This document shows positions 16,196 to 25,737 of a stretch of DNA of 48,451 nucleotides, piece by piece. The stretch is from Lachnospiraceae bacterium (GTDB lineage Bacteria; Bacillota; Clostridia; Lachnospirales; Lachnospiraceae). The notes under the pieces are model-generated. The model made no database searches. It saw nothing but the letters and a program-made list of their open reading frames with translations, and was not told the origin of the DNA. Both the position numbers and the translations under genes were made by a program. Each line of letters opens with the position of its first letter. Within the stretch, counting starts at the first letter, position 1. Where the stretch lies: contig CAJTEY010000030.1 in assembly GCA_910575775.1 (NCBI GenBank), positions 1-48,451 on the forward strand. Direction: 5' to 3'.

Positions 16196-16501
16196 ATGGC
16201 AAGAAAAGCAGCATATCGTAAAAGACGTCAGAACAGGCTGGCCATGCTTTTAGTTACCACCGTAGTGCTAATGATGATGCTCGTGGTTACCTTTAAAAGT
16301 GTGGAGCTGAGGGAGAAGCGTCAGTTTTATATGGAAAGGGAAGAGGCGCTGATCAGCGAGATAGAGGCGGAACAGGCGAGATCTGCGGAAATTGAAGAGT
16401 ATGGGAAGTATACGCAGACTAAGAAATTCGTTGAGGAAGTGGCAAAGGAGAAACTGGGTCTGGTGTACGAGGGCGAAATTATCTTTAAAGATGAAAAATA
16501 G
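16196..16501 (+). CDS. divIC: septum formation initiator DivIC/FtsB family
   Basis: Bitopic cell-division protein of 101 residues: a basic cytoplasmic N-terminus (MARKAAYRKRRQNR), one membrane helix at about residues 16-33, then an extracellular coiled coil (REKRQFYMEREEALISEIEA) and the closing YTQTKKFVEEVAKEKLGLV typical of DivIC. In the divisome it pairs with FtsL and DivIB. Gene order after yabQ is as in Bacillus. It is followed by a strong terminator, so spoIIE is transcribed separately. Confidence 0.92.
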   Translation: MARKAAYRKRRQNRLAMLLVTTVVLMMMLVVTFKSVELREKRQFYMEREEALISEIEAEQARSAEIEEYGKYTQTKKFVEEVAKEKLGLVYEGEIIFKDEK

Positions 16502-16512
16502 GTAAATTAACG

Positions 16513-16546
16513 TCGAGTAGGGGAAAATTTCCTCTACTCGATTTTT
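16513..16546 (+). terminator. intrinsic terminator after divIC
   Basis: TCGAGTAG-GGGAAA pairs with TTTCCTC-TACTCGA, followed by TTTTT. Confidence 0.9.
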
Positions 16547-16651
16547 GGAATAAAACACATCAACTTTTCATATATATGTGTAAGACGGGTTTTGCGGGCT
16601 TTTCCGCTTTTCCCGGACAGGCAGTATTGGCGTATATGGAGGCGGTGTGTG

Positions 16652-17884
16652 ATGAAAAGACGGACAAGCTTAAAAGAAGACGGCAGAATAGATATGATCC
16701 CGGAGTATGGCAGGCAGAAGCTTTTGTCTTATGCGGAATCTTTTCGTGATCTGGCGGATTTGTTTGAGGACACCCAGGTGAAGGATGAACCTGCAGGGGA
16801 AGAACCTGCGGACAGGCAGGAATATCTTTACAGGAGGCGTCTGCAGGAAAGCCAGGGACTTCTGGCGGAACATTTAAAGGAGATGGCGCATATTCTGGCG
16901 ATAACAGCCAGGGAAACATGCCGCTGCCGGCCTATGGGAGAGCGGCGGTATAAGCAGATGGCGGCACTGCTCAAGGAATCCGGCATTATGTTAAAGGACT
17001 TTCTGGAGCTGGAACATGAGGACGGTCACAGAGAGATCAGTCTTGTCATGAGGCAGAACAGCGGGAGGCGTGTCCACTTCGGGGAGATTGAATATATTTC
17101 TACGGAGGATGTAGCGGATTACATATCGGTAGCTATGAACCGCAGGCTCTGTGCGGCGAAAAATACACCCGCCTATCTTGCGGCGGAGTATAATACATAT
17201 TATTTTCTGGAAGAGCCGCCCTACCATCTGCTGACAGGCTTTGCCAAGGCGGTGAAGGAGACGGAAAAGGTGTCGGGGGACAGCTATTCCTTTTTTGAAT
17301 CGGACACGGGAAAACTGCAGGTACTGCTTTCAGACGGCGTCGGCTCCGGGGAGGAAGCCCGCCGGGAATCCGGCCGGGTGATTGAGATGATGGAGCGCCT
17401 TCTGGAGGCGGGATTCGGGAAAGAACCTGCGGTACAGATGGTGAACGGGGCAATGGCAGCGGCGGGTCAGGAGCAGGCGATGTCCACGCTTGACGTGTGC
17501 GATATTGACCTTTATACGGGGAACTGTGAATTTTTGAAAGTGGGGGCGGCCAGCACCTATATTAAAAGAGGGCGGCTGGTGGACAGGCTTTCCTCGAGAA
17601 ATCTGCCTCTGGGGGTTTTTTGGAAAATGACGCCGGAAATCCAGAACAGGACGCTGCAGAGTGGCGATTATGTAATTATGCTTTCGGACGGCGTGCTTGA
17701 CGCACTTTCGGAAGGTATCGGAGAAGAGGCGTTGCCGGAGATTATCGGCAGGATGGAATACAGTAATCCGGGAGAGATCGCAAACCAGATTCTGGCTTAC
17801 GCCATCGGGCAGAGCCGGGGGCATATCCGGGATGATATGACGGTGCTTGTGACGGGGATCTGGGATCAGGAGGTTTCCCTGTAA
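16652..17884 (+). CDS. spoIIE: SpoIIE-family PP2C phosphatase lacking the membrane domain
   Basis: In Bacillus SpoIIE dephosphorylates SpoIIAA to activate sigma-F in the forespore. The C-terminal 230 residues match its phosphatase domain closely: VSGDSYSFFES, LLSDGVGSGEEARRES, STLDVCDIDLYTGNCEFLKV, STYIKRG, RNLPLG, VIMLSDGVLD and the final HIRDDMTVLV. The gene position between divIC and tilS is also that of spoIIE. The protein is only 410 residues and starts with a charged soluble region; the ten membrane helices of the 827-residue Bacillus protein are absent, and the space back to the divIC terminator (about 105 bases) cannot encode them. ATG 16652 has GGAGG nine bases upstream; ATG 16694 is the alternative. 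Confidence 0.88.
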   Translation: MKRRTSLKEDGRIDMIPEYGRQKLLSYAESFRDLADLFEDTQVKDEPAGEEPADRQEYLYRRRLQESQGLLAEHLKEMAHILAITARETCRCRPMGERRYKQMAALLKESGIMLKDFLELEHEDGHREISLVMRQNSGRRVHFGEIEYISTEDVADYISVAMNRRLCAAKNTPAYLAAEYNTYYFLEEPPYHLLTGFAKAVKETEKVSGDSYSFFESDTGKLQVLLSDGVGSGEEARRESGRVIEMMERLLEAGFGKEPAVQMVNGAMAAAGQEQAMSTLDVCDIDLYTGNCEFLKVGAASTYIKRGRLVDRLSSRNLPLGVFWKMTPEIQNRTLQSGDYVIMLSDGVLDALSEGIGEEALPEIIGRMEYSNPGEIANQILAYAIGQSRGHIRDDMTVLVTGIWDQEVSL

Positions 17885-17911
17885 CTGGAGCGGCGGACGG
17901 ACAGGCGGGAA

Positions 17912-19531
17912 ATGAAGGAAAAATTTTATGAGACCGTAAAAAAATATATGGGTGCACACGGTATGGCAGAGCCGGGGGACTGCATAGCGGCCGGGGTTTC
18001 CGGGGGTGCGGATTCTGTCTGTATGCTGCATTTACTGGTGCGGCTGCAAAAGGATATTCCGTTCCGGCTGGCAGTGGTGCATGTGAATCACGGGATGCGC
18101 GCGGAGGCTGCGGAGGACGCCGCTTTTGTGAAAAAGCTTTGCGCACAATGGGACATTCCCTTTTATTTGCGGGAGGTGGATATGGCGGGCTATGCGGTTT
18201 CCCACAGGCTGTCTTTGGAGGAGGCAGGACGCGTGCTCCGCTATCGGGCATTCCAGGAGGTACTTTTGGAGATCAGTGCAGGGGACAGAAGCAGGATTGC
18301 GGTGGCGCACAATGCGGATGACAGGGCGGAAACCATGCTCTTTCACATGTTCCGGGGAAGTGGATTGAAAGGATTGTCATCGATACGTCCGGTCAGGGAA
18401 TCGGTCATCCGTCCTCTTTTATGTGTGGACCGGGGTCAGATTGAAACTTATCTTGCGGCGGCGGGACTTGGCTGGCGGGAGGACGCGAGCAACGGGGAGG
18501 ATGCTTATGCCCGCAACAAAATCAGACATCACATACTGCCTTATGCACAGCAGGAAATCTGTGGCAGGGCAGTTTCGCATATGGGAGAACTGGCGGATAT
18601 TCTGGCGCAGACCGAGGATTATCTGGCCCGGGAAACGGAAAGACTTTATGATATCTGTGTGCGGGAGGATACGGAAAGAAAACCCGGTGGGAAGAGCGCC
18701 GTGGGAACGGCCGGAGAAATCGGGAATCTGTACGGAGAAATAAAAATAGAGCTGACCAAATTCTGTGCAGAGGATGTGGTGATGCGAAAGCGCATACTTT
18801 TGCGGGCGCTGGAAAGGCTGACGCCCTATCGGAAAGACATCACCGCGCGTCATATCGCGGGACTGATGGAGCTTACGGAAAAAGAAGGCAGCAAGGAGTT
18901 TTCTCTCCCATATGGGATCAGGGCGGTTAAGGAGTACGATACGCTGTTTTTAAGGCGGAAGGAAGAAACGGAGGGCGATCTGGGACGTCAGCAGGCGCAG
19001 GAGGCGGACAGACCGGGGCGGCAGTCGGCGGCACCTTCAGACGATCTGCCTGAAATCTGTATTGCTGAGTCTTCGCTCACGCCTGGTACTGCGGTGGAGT
19101 ATGAAGTGCCGGGAACGGGCAGTTTTACTTTTATTCTGTGGGAGGCGGCTTTTCTGCCGGGAGCGTCTTTTTTCTACAGAAAGGAACAAAATATTCCAGA
19201 AAATAGATATACGAAATGGTTTGATTATGATAAAATAACTACGTCTTTATTCCTGCGGACCAGAAGGCAGGGAGATTATCTTACCATAGACGACGCACTC
19301 CATACGCAGTCTGTGAAGCAGTACATGATCAACGAAAAAATTCCGAAGACAAAACGGGACGATGTGTATCTGCTGGCGGATGGCAGCCATATTCTCTGGG
19401 TGCCCGGACACCGTGTAAGCAGACAGTATCGGGTGGAGAAAAACACGAGGCGTATTCTTGAGGTACGGCTAAGAGGAGGAAATGATGGCGGAACGAATAG
19501 AGGTATTGCTGACAGAGGCGGAAGTGGATAA
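17912..19531 (+). CDS. tilS: tRNA(Ile)-lysidine synthase
   Basis: Essential enzyme that attaches lysine to C34 of the tRNA-Ile with anticodon CAU, changing its codon and amino-acid identity. The ATP pyrophosphatase loop SGGADS is at residues 30-35, followed by VVHVNHGMRAEAAEDA, ALAHN-type segment VAHNADDRAETMLFHMFRG and GLKGLSSIRP. The C-terminal TilS domain is present (RTRRQGDYLTI and KIPKTKRDDVYLLADG). Length 539 residues is slightly long; the extra is a low-complexity linker around residues 355-375. The 3' end overlaps hpt by 47 bases in another frame, so the last 15 or so residues (Gly-rich) are probably dispensable. Confidence 0.92.
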   Translation: MKEKFYETVKKYMGAHGMAEPGDCIAAGVSGGADSVCMLHLLVRLQKDIPFRLAVVHVNHGMRAEAAEDAAFVKKLCAQWDIPFYLREVDMAGYAVSHRLSLEEAGRVLRYRAFQEVLLEISAGDRSRIAVAHNADDRAETMLFHMFRGSGLKGLSSIRPVRESVIRPLLCVDRGQIETYLAAAGLGWREDASNGEDAYARNKIRHHILPYAQQEICGRAVSHMGELADILAQTEDYLARETERLYDICVREDTERKPGGKSAVGTAGEIGNLYGEIKIELTKFCAEDVVMRKRILLRALERLTPYRKDITARHIAGLMELTEKEGSKEFSLPYGIRAVKEYDTLFLRRKEETEGDLGRQQAQEADRPGRQSAAPSDDLPEICIAESSLTPGTAVEYEVPGTGSFTFILWEAAFLPGASFFYRKEQNIPENRYTKWFDYDKITTSLFLRTRRQGDYLTIDDALHTQSVKQYMINEKIPKTKRDDVYLLADGSHILWVPGHRVSRQYRVEKNTRRILEVRLRGGNDGGTNRGIADRGGSG

Positions 19532-20009
19532 GCGGATTCAGGAGATTGGTGATCAGATTTCCAAGGATTATGCGGGAAAGCAGGTACATCTGGTGTGCGT
19601 GCTGAAGGGAGGCAGCTTTTTCATGTGCGAACTGGCCAAAAGGATTTCGGTGCCGGTGTCCCTTGATTTCATGTCGGTGTCCAGCTATGGCGGGGATACC
19701 AAGTCAAGCGGGGTAGTCAGGATTGTGAAGGATCTGGATGAACCTTTGAAAGACAAGCATGTGATTGTGATTGAGGATATTGTGGATTCCGGGCGGACGC
19801 TGAGTTATCTGCTGGATATGCTGGAAAGCAGAGGACCGGCGGATGTGAAGCTCTGCACGCTTCTGGACAAGCCGGACCGGCGTGTGGTGGATGTGAAGGT
19901 GGATTATACAGGATTTGAGATTCCCGATGAGTTTGTGGTGGGATACGGCTTGGATTATGATCAGAAATACCGCAATCTGCCTTATATCGGGATGGTAAAA
20001 TTTGATTAA
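19485..20009 (+). CDS. hpt: hypoxanthine phosphoribosyltransferase
   Basis: Purine salvage enzyme of 174 residues converting hypoxanthine or guanine plus PRPP to IMP or GMP. The PRPP-binding motif VIVIEDIVDSGRTL is intact, as is VCVLKGGSFFMCEL and the flexible-loop MSVSSYGGDTKSSG. Two adjacent ATGs exist (19482, 19485); the second has GAGGAGG five bases away and is preferred. It starts inside the 3' end of tilS and lies 36 bases before ftsH, the same order as in Bacillus, where tilS, hprT and ftsH are also linked. Confidence 0.94.
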   Translation: MAERIEVLLTEAEVDKRIQEIGDQISKDYAGKQVHLVCVLKGGSFFMCELAKRISVPVSLDFMSVSSYGGDTKSSGVVRIVKDLDEPLKDKHVIVIEDIVDSGRTLSYLLDMLESRGPADVKLCTLLDKPDRRVVDVKVDYTGFEIPDEFVVGYGLDYDQKYRNLPYIGMVKFD

Positions 20010-20045
20010 CTGTCTTAGTACAGACTGGAGTAGAGGAATTACTGG

Positions 20046-21905
20046 ATGAACAAGAGTGGTAGAAGTTTTTATCTGTATTTTGTAATCATTATCTGTCTGT
20101 TGCTGTTTACTGTCTGGGTAGGAACGCTGCGGGTGCCAAACAGCGGCTATACCAGAGGGGAATTTGAGACGCAGATGGAGAACAATGAGGTCGCGGTGGT
20201 GACGGTGTGTCCGAATAGGGATACACCTACGGGTTCCCTGAAGGTGGTTCTCAAGAGCGGTGAGGAGAGAATCCTCTATGTGACGGACGTGACAGAGATG
20301 GAACGCATTGTCAGGGAGCACGGTATAGACTGCTCCGTGGAGAGCGTGCCGGAGGAAAGCTGGTTCTTAAACAGCGTCCTGCCGATTCTGATTGTAGTAG
20401 TGGTCTGCGTCTTTTTCTTTGTGATGATGAATGCCCAGAATGCCGGCGGTGGCGGCGGCAAGATGATGAATTTTGGGAAGAGCCGCGCCAGATTGACGAT
20501 TGGAGCGGAAAATAAGATCACGCTTGGAGATGTGGCCGGTTTAAAAGAGGAAAAAGAGGAGCTGCAGGAGATTGTGGAGTTTCTCAGAGAGCCGGGCAAG
20601 TTCACCAAGGTGGGGGCACGAATCCCCAAAGGTGTGCTTTTAGAAGGTGCGCCGGGTACGGGTAAGACACTTCTTGCCAAGGCCATTGCGGGCGAAGCGA
20701 ATGTGCCGTTTTTCAGTATTTCCGGTTCGGATTTTGTGGAGATGTTTGTCGGTGTGGGAGCGTCCCGTGTGCGTGACATGTTTGCGGAGGCGAAACGCCA
20801 TGCACCCTGTATTATTTTTATAGATGAGATTGACGCAGTGGCGAGACGGCGCGGTACCGGCATGGGCGGCGGCCATGACGAGAGAGAACAGACATTAAAT
20901 CAGCTCCTGGTGGAGATGGACGGTTTCGGCGTAAACGAGGGCATTATCGTGATGGCGGCCACAAACCGTGTGGATATCCTGGATCCGGCAATCCTTCGTC
21001 CCGGGCGTTTTGACAGAAAGATTACAGTGGCTTCCCCGGATGTGCGTGGCAGAGAAGACATTTTGAAGGTACATGCCAAGAATAAACCTCTCGGTGACGA
21101 TGTGGATCTGCAGCAGATTGCCCAGACTACGGCGGGCTTTACGGGAGCGGATCTGGAGAACCTGTTAAACGAGGCGGCCATCAATGCAGCGATGGATAAG
21201 CGGGTTTTTGTGCGGCAGGAGGATATCAAGAAGGCGTTCATCAAGGTGGGAATCGGCGCGGAGAAAAAAAGCCGCATCATTTCGGAGAAGGAAAAGAAGA
21301 TTACGGCCTATCACGAGGCAGGCCACGCGATTCTGTTCCATGTGCTGCCGGATGTGGGGCCGGTATACACTGTTTCTATTATCCCGACTGGTCTTGGGGC
21401 AGCAGGTTATACCATGCCTCTCCCGGAGAAGGACGAGATGTTCCTCACAAAAGGAAAGATGTTTGAGGATATTATGGTGTCCCTGGGCGGCCGAATCGCG
21501 GAAGAGATTATCTTTGACGACATTACGACGGGTGCGTCCAGCGATATCAAGAAAGCCACCAAAGTGGCCCGCAGGATGGTGACCCGTTATGGTATGTCTG
21601 CTAACATTGGTGTGATTAATTATGACGACGATGACGATGAAGTGTTTATCGGCAGAGATCTGGCTCACGCGAAGAATCACAGCGAGCTCGTCTCCGGAGA
21701 GATCGACAGGGAAGTAAAAATGATCATAGATGACTGCTATCAGAAAGCGAAAGACATCATCATGGAGCACGAGGATGTGCTGCACAGGTGTGCTAAGCTG
21801 CTGCTGGAGAAGGAGAAGATCAACCGTGCGGAGTTTGAGGCGCTTTTTGATACCTATTATCCCCAGCTGGAGGAACCCGGGGAGAGAGTGGGAGAAGAAC
21901 AATAA
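20046..21905 (+). CDS. ftsH: ATP-dependent zinc metalloprotease FtsH
   Basis: Membrane-bound AAA+ protease of 619 residues that extracts and degrades membrane and soluble proteins; in Bacillus it is also required for sporulation. Two membrane helices flank a small extracellular domain (about residues 8-28 and 108-128). Walker A GAPGTGKT is near residue 200, Walker B IIFIDEID follows, the second region of homology is [18 protein letters not shown], and the zinc site HEAGH is at about 422-426. A run of five Asp (DDDDDE) in the protease domain is unusual but harmless. Last gene of the spoIIE-tilS-hpt-ftsH set. Confidence 0.96.
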   Translation: MNKSGRSFYLYFVIIICLLLFTVWVGTLRVPNSGYTRGEFETQMENNEVAVVTVCPNRDTPTGSLKVVLKSGEERILYVTDVTEMERIVREHGIDCSVESVPEESWFLNSVLPILIVVVVCVFFFVMMNAQNAGGGGGKMMNFGKSRARLTIGAENKITLGDVAGLKEEKEELQEIVEFLREPGKFTKVGARIPKGVLLEGAPGTGKTLLAKAIAGEANVPFFSISGSDFVEMFVGVGASRVRDMFAEAKRHAPCIIFIDEIDAVARRRGTGMGGGHDEREQTLNQLLVEMDGFGVNEGIIVMAATNRVDILDPAILRPGRFDRKITVASPDVRGREDILKVHAKNKPLGDDVDLQQIAQTTAGFTGADLENLLNEAAINAAMDKRVFVRQEDIKKAFIKVGIGAEKKSRIISEKEKKITAYHEAGHAILFHVLPDVGPVYTVSIIPTGLGAAGYTMPLPEKDEMFLTKGKMFEDIMVSLGGRIAEEIIFDDITTGASSDIKKATKVARRMVTRYGMSANIGVINYDDDDDEVFIGRDLAHAKNHSELVSGEIDREVKMIIDDCYQKAKDIIMEHEDVLHRCAKLLLEKEKINRAEFEALFDTYYPQLEEPGERVGEEQ

Positions 21906-21963
21906 TTATGCATAATGCACAAAAACACATATATAAAATTGTAATATTTGTGAATCCTTAGTA

Positions 21964-21992
21964 TTGTAGACAGACAGAGGGTATGCTAATAT
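21964..21992 (+). promoter_or_regulatory. candidate promoter of a short intergenic transcript
   Basis: TTGTAG (21964-21969), 17-bp spacer, TAATAT (21987-21992). The predicted start lies about 60 bases before the terminator at 22062, giving a transcript of about 95 bases that would contain no gene. Confidence 0.35.
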
Positions 21993-22061
21993 ACTACTTG
22001 TAACCCCCCAATACATTATATAGTTTTTTGCTATACCCCATAAGAAAGAAATACCTTCTCT

Positions 22062-22092
22062 AAAAAAGACAGTTTTTTGACTGTCTTTTTTA
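22062..22092. terminator. bidirectional-looking intrinsic terminator
   Basis: AAAAAAGACAGT and ACTGTCTTTTTT flank a TTTTTG loop. It can end ftsH transcripts or the putative short transcript starting near 22000. Confidence 0.88.
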
Positions 22093-22102
22093 CTTTTGGT
22101 GT

Positions 22103-22144
22103 GATCTGAACGCAAATCATCTGCGTTCAGATCATCTGCGTTCA
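22103..22144. repeat. perfect 12-bp inverted repeat plus tandem repeat
   Basis: GATCTGAACGCA (22103-22114) and TGCGTTCAGATC (22122-22133) form a perfect dyad with a 7-base spacer; TCATCTGCGTTCA then occurs twice at 15-base period (22117 and 22132). It lies between the terminator and the GH13 gene, where a sugar-responsive operator would be expected. The rest of 21906-22222 has no gene I can support. Confidence 0.55.
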
Positions 22145-22222
22145 TGAATTGTGGGTTGCGCATCCACAGCATATAGGATAAAATACCTATATATCGTTTT
22201 TCATATCAAGGAAGGGCTGATT

Positions 22223-24352
22223 ATGGATATTAACCAATTTCAGAAGGCAGAAAAGAATCAGCAGTACTTTGCGGGCATGCGCCCGGTATTTAACAGGAAA
22301 GCTTTATTCACGGATTTGTCCGAAGACTATGTATCACCGATGGAGCCAAGCGCCTACGGTGAAATTACCGTGCGTTTTCGGTCTGCCAAAAATAATATTG
22401 ATAAAGTGTTTTTTGTACACAATAATGTGAAACACCTCATGTTCAAGACAGAATCGGACGATTATTTCGATTACTATTCGATAACGATCCAGCTTGAGGA
22501 TGAGAAGGTGAGTTATTATTTTGAAATACATGCAGGCAAACTTTCCTGTTTTTATGACATGCGGGGTGTTACGAAGGATACAAACGAGTACTATTATTTT
22601 CATGTGATTCCGGGCTTTAAAACGCCGGATTGGGCGAAGGGAGCGGTGTTTTATCAGATCTATGTGGATCGTTTCTACAACGGTGATCCCACCAATGACG
22701 TGCTGACGAACGAGTACCAGTATATCGGGGATAAGACGGTCAGAGTGGAGGACTGGGATAAATATCCCGCAGCTATGGGCGTGCGCGAATTTTACGGCGG
22801 CGATCTGCAGGGCGTTCTTGATAAGATGGATTATCTGCAGGAACTGGGCGTGGATGTGATCTATTTCAATCCGCTGTTTGTGTCGCCTTCCAACCATAAG
22901 TATGATATTCAGGACTATGACTATATTGATCCCCATTTTGGCAGGATTGTGCATGATGAAGGGGAGCTTTTAAAGCCGGAGCAGACGGAGAACCGTTTTG
23001 CTACCCGGTATATTGACCGTGTCTCCAACAAAGAAAATCTGGAGGCCAGTAACGAACTTTTTGCCGAGGTAGTGAAAGAAGCGCACAGAAGGGGCATGAG
23101 AGTTATTCTGGACGGCGTGTTCAATCACTGCGGGTCTTTTAACAAATGGCTGGACAGGGAACGGATTTATGAGAATGCGCCCGGATATGAAAAGGGCGCC
23201 TATATTGATAAGGATAGCCCTTACCACAATTATTTTCAGTTCCATGATGAATATAAATTCCCCTACAATGGTTCCTATGACGGCTGGTGGGGACATGACA
23301 CGCTGCCGAAGCTGAACTATGAAAATTCCAGACAGCTTCTGGATTATGTGCTTTATATCGGCAGAAAATGGGTATCCCCGCCTTACAATGCGGACGGCTG
23401 GCGGCTGGACGTGGCGGCGGATCTGGGCCACAGCCCGGAGTTTAACCATACGTTCTGGAAAGAATTTCGCAGGGCGGTAAAAATGGCGAACCCGGATGCG
23501 ATTATTTTGGCGGAGCATTATGGCAGTCCGTTAGACTGGCTGCAGGGGCAGGAATGGGATACGGTCATGAATTATGACGCCTTTATGGAGCCGGTGACCT
23601 GGTTTCTGACAGGGATGCAGAAACACAGCGACGATTACAGAGAAGATATGCGGGGTAATGCGGACAATTTCTGGGGAGCCATGAGACATCACTGCGCTGC
23701 CTTTACCATGCCGTCTCTTCTGGTGGCGATGAACGAGTTGTCCAATCACGATCACTCCCGATTCCTTACAAGAACGAACCATAAAGTGGGAAGGACGAAT
23801 ACGCTCGGACCGCAGGCGGCTGACACGGGCGTGAATAAAGCGGTGCTTCGCGAGGCGGTAGTGATCCAGATGACATGGCCCGGCGCGCCCACGATCTATT
23901 ATGGGGACGAGGCGGGTGTCTGCGGGTTCACGGATCCGGATAACAGGCGGACATATCCTTGGGGACACGAAGATCAGGAACTGATTGCTTTCCATAAGGA
24001 GATTATCCGTATTCATAAATCACACAAGGAGTTTTTGACAGGCTCTCTTAAATATCTGTGTGCCGACTATAATTTGATCGGTTACGGCAGGTTTACCAGA
24101 GAGAGTCAGTCGGTAATTTTGGTCAATAATAATGATTACGAGGTTACGAAGGAAGTGTCGGTATGGTATCTGGGCATTCCGAAAGAGTGTGTGCTGTCCT
24201 GTCTGATACTGACGATGGCGGAAGGTTATTCCACGGAGTCTAAGCAGTATCCTGTTATTTCTGGCAAGGTGAAGGTGACGCTGCCGGCAACATCGGCAAT
24301 TATTTTGAGACATGAGAAACAAAGAGAACGGAAATTTTTAAAGTTTTTCTGA
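22223..24352 (+). CDS. GH13 alpha-amylase family enzyme (neopullulanase/cyclomaltodextrinase type)
   Basis: Predicted intracellular starch or maltodextrin hydrolase of 709 residues, no signal peptide. An N-terminal CBM34-like beta domain (about residues 1-125) precedes the barrel, which begins WAKGAVFYQIYVDRFYNGDP. Catalytic residues are Asp396 (DGWRLDVAA), Glu431 (ILAEHYG) and Asp510 (LSNHDHSRF); the VILDGVFNHCG and YYGDEAGV segments are also present. ATG 22223 has AAGGAAGGG seven bases upstream, far better than the earlier in-frame start. The transglutaminase-like gene follows 11 bases later, so they are probably cotranscribed. Subfamily assignment is by overall pattern. Confidence 0.92.
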   Translation: MDINQFQKAEKNQQYFAGMRPVFNRKALFTDLSEDYVSPMEPSAYGEITVRFRSAKNNIDKVFFVHNNVKHLMFKTESDDYFDYYSITIQLEDEKVSYYFEIHAGKLSCFYDMRGVTKDTNEYYYFHVIPGFKTPDWAKGAVFYQIYVDRFYNGDPTNDVLTNEYQYIGDKTVRVEDWDKYPAAMGVREFYGGDLQGVLDKMDYLQELGVDVIYFNPLFVSPSNHKYDIQDYDYIDPHFGRIVHDEGELLKPEQTENRFATRYIDRVSNKENLEASNELFAEVVKEAHRRGMRVILDGVFNHCGSFNKWLDRERIYENAPGYEKGAYIDKDSPYHNYFQFHDEYKFPYNGSYDGWWGHDTLPKLNYENSRQLLDYVLYIGRKWVSPPYNADGWRLDVAADLGHSPEFNHTFWKEFRRAVKMANPDAIILAEHYGSPLDWLQGQEWDTVMNYDAFMEPVTWFLTGMQKHSDDYREDMRGNADNFWGAMRHHCAAFTMPSLLVAMNELSNHDHSRFLTRTNHKVGRTNTLGPQAADTGVNKAVLREAVVIQMTWPGAPTIYYGDEAGVCGFTDPDNRRTYPWGHEDQELIAFHKEIIRIHKSHKEFLTGSLKYLCADYNLIGYGRFTRESQSVILVNNNDYEVTKEVSVWYLGIPKECVLSCLILTMAEGYSTESKQYPVISGKVKVTLPATSAIILRHEKQRERKFLKFF

Positions 24353-24363
24353 GGGGCACGATA

Positions 24364-25620
24364 ATGAAGATATTAAGAAATATCATAGTGGGCATAGGGG
24401 TTCTGGCAGCACTGTTGTGTGCGCTCATTATATTATCTGCTGCAAATCCCGGAATTACACAAACTCTTTCATCCCTGCTTTCGGGCGACGGTATTCCGTC
24501 AAAGGAGGAGAAATCTGAGGAATCTATTGAGGATGAGGCATCAGAGCTTTCCGATCAACTGTCTGATCCGCCCTCTGAAGCAGAGGAAGAAGGGGAGGAG
24601 CCGGAGGACGATTCTGCTCTGCCCGAGGAGGAAGAGGAGATGGGGGCAAGGCTGAGTGTACAGCGCCAGCCTGAGGAGCCGGAGCGGGGCACATCTGACC
24701 CGGAAAGCAGCGGTGCGAGCGTCAGAGGCATGAACGGTTATGAGCCGCCGGCGGAATCGGGGGTGAACGTTCCCGAGGCAGTAAGCGGAAAATCCGGCTA
24801 TCAGCCCATCACAGAGAAATCCGAAGAACTGCCTGACGCGGAGGGTGGCGAATATACAAGCGATTTGGGCTATGGCGAGACGGGAGATAACTTGTCTTTT
24901 GATTCCATTTTTTATCCTTATTATCAGATGCTGGATCAGAAGGGACAACACCTTTACCGGCAGATCTATGCCAATGCAGCCGCGTATAACGCGGCTTTTG
25001 TGCCCATTGAGGCAGTACCCGTGTCAGAACTTAAGAATGTGGTTATGGCTGTATACAATGACCATCCTGAACTTTTTTGGCTGAATACGATATTTACATG
25101 CAGATACGACCAGAATAAAATCTGTGCGGAGCTGGAATTGGAATTTAACATGACACTGGAGGAGCTTACCGCATCCTCAAAGACGTTTTATAATATCACC
25201 AATGAAATTTTGTCCCAGGTACAAAATCTTGGTACTTATGAGAAAGAGAGCCGGCTGCACGATATTCTGATCGAGCGGGTGGAGTACGATAAGGGTGCGG
25301 ATAAGAACCAGAGTGCTTACAGTGCATTGGTGGACGGAAAGAGCGTGTGCGCGGGATATGCCAGAGCTTACCAGTATCTGATGCAGCGGGCTGGGATTCC
25401 CTGCTTTTACTGTACGGGGTACGCGGGACAGGATCACGCATGGAATATTGTCGGGCTGGATGACGGCTATTATAACGTGGACGTGACATGGGATGACACG
25501 GAAGGCGGCCAGTACGATTATTTTAACAAAACAGATGAGATGTATGCGGATACCCATGTGAGACGGGAGCTATCGGTGAATCTGCCAAAGTGCGAGGGAC
25601 AAAGGTATGTGGTTCCTTGA
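24364..25620 (+). CDS. membrane-anchored transglutaminase-like protein
   Basis: Protein of 418 residues with an N-terminal membrane helix or signal anchor (about residues 7-28), a long acidic, low-complexity linker (about 35-150, rich in Glu, Ser and Pro) and a C-terminal transglutaminase-like cysteine protease fold. The catalytic triad can be placed: Cys329 in GKSVCAGYARAYQ, His358 in QDHAWNIV and Asp373 in YYNVDVTWDD. The domain should face outside the cell. Such proteins are common in gut Clostridia, where the activity (cross-linking, protease or amidase) is undefined. The linker looks like a wall-spanning spacer. A short hairpin follows at 25659-25682. Confidence 0.85.
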   Translation: MKILRNIIVGIGVLAALLCALIILSAANPGITQTLSSLLSGDGIPSKEEKSEESIEDEASELSDQLSDPPSEAEEEGEEPEDDSALPEEEEEMGARLSVQRQPEEPERGTSDPESSGASVRGMNGYEPPAESGVNVPEAVSGKSGYQPITEKSEELPDAEGGEYTSDLGYGETGDNLSFDSIFYPYYQMLDQKGQHLYRQIYANAAAYNAAFVPIEAVPVSELKNVVMAVYNDHPELFWLNTIFTCRYDQNKICAELELEFNMTLEELTASSKTFYNITNEILSQVQNLGTYEKESRLHDILIERVEYDKGADKNQSAYSALVDGKSVCAGYARAYQYLMQRAGIPCFYCTGYAGQDHAWNIVGLDDGYYNVDVTWDDTEGGQYDYFNKTDEMYADTHVRRELSVNLPKCEGQRYVVP

Positions 25621-25658
25621 TGAGCCGGCTTACGGAGTGGGATATGAAGAAGTGACAG

Positions 25659-25682
25659 TGGGAGTGCCGAAAGGCATTCCCA
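25659..25682 (+). terminator. GAAA-tetraloop hairpin, weak terminator
   Basis: TGGGAGTGCC and GGCATTCCCA pair (one G-U) around GAAA, followed by an AT-rich but imperfect T tract. A TATAAT at 25701-25706 beyond it could be the -10 of the aldolase gene, with a poor -35. Confidence 0.55.
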
Positions 25683-25737
25683 TTATGATATTCAGATTTT
25701 TATAATGAATTCGAGAAGAAAAAGGGGGAAATAGGAC

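Noticed and set aside
21165..21902. Minus-strand frame of 245 codons
   Set aside because: It is antisense to the conserved protease domain of ftsH; its composition (His, Ile, Leu rich) is that of a shadow.
21906..22172. Minus-strand frame of 88 codons between ftsH and the amylase gene
   Set aside because: It reads through the terminator and the dyad repeats, lacks a ribosome site and resembles no protein.
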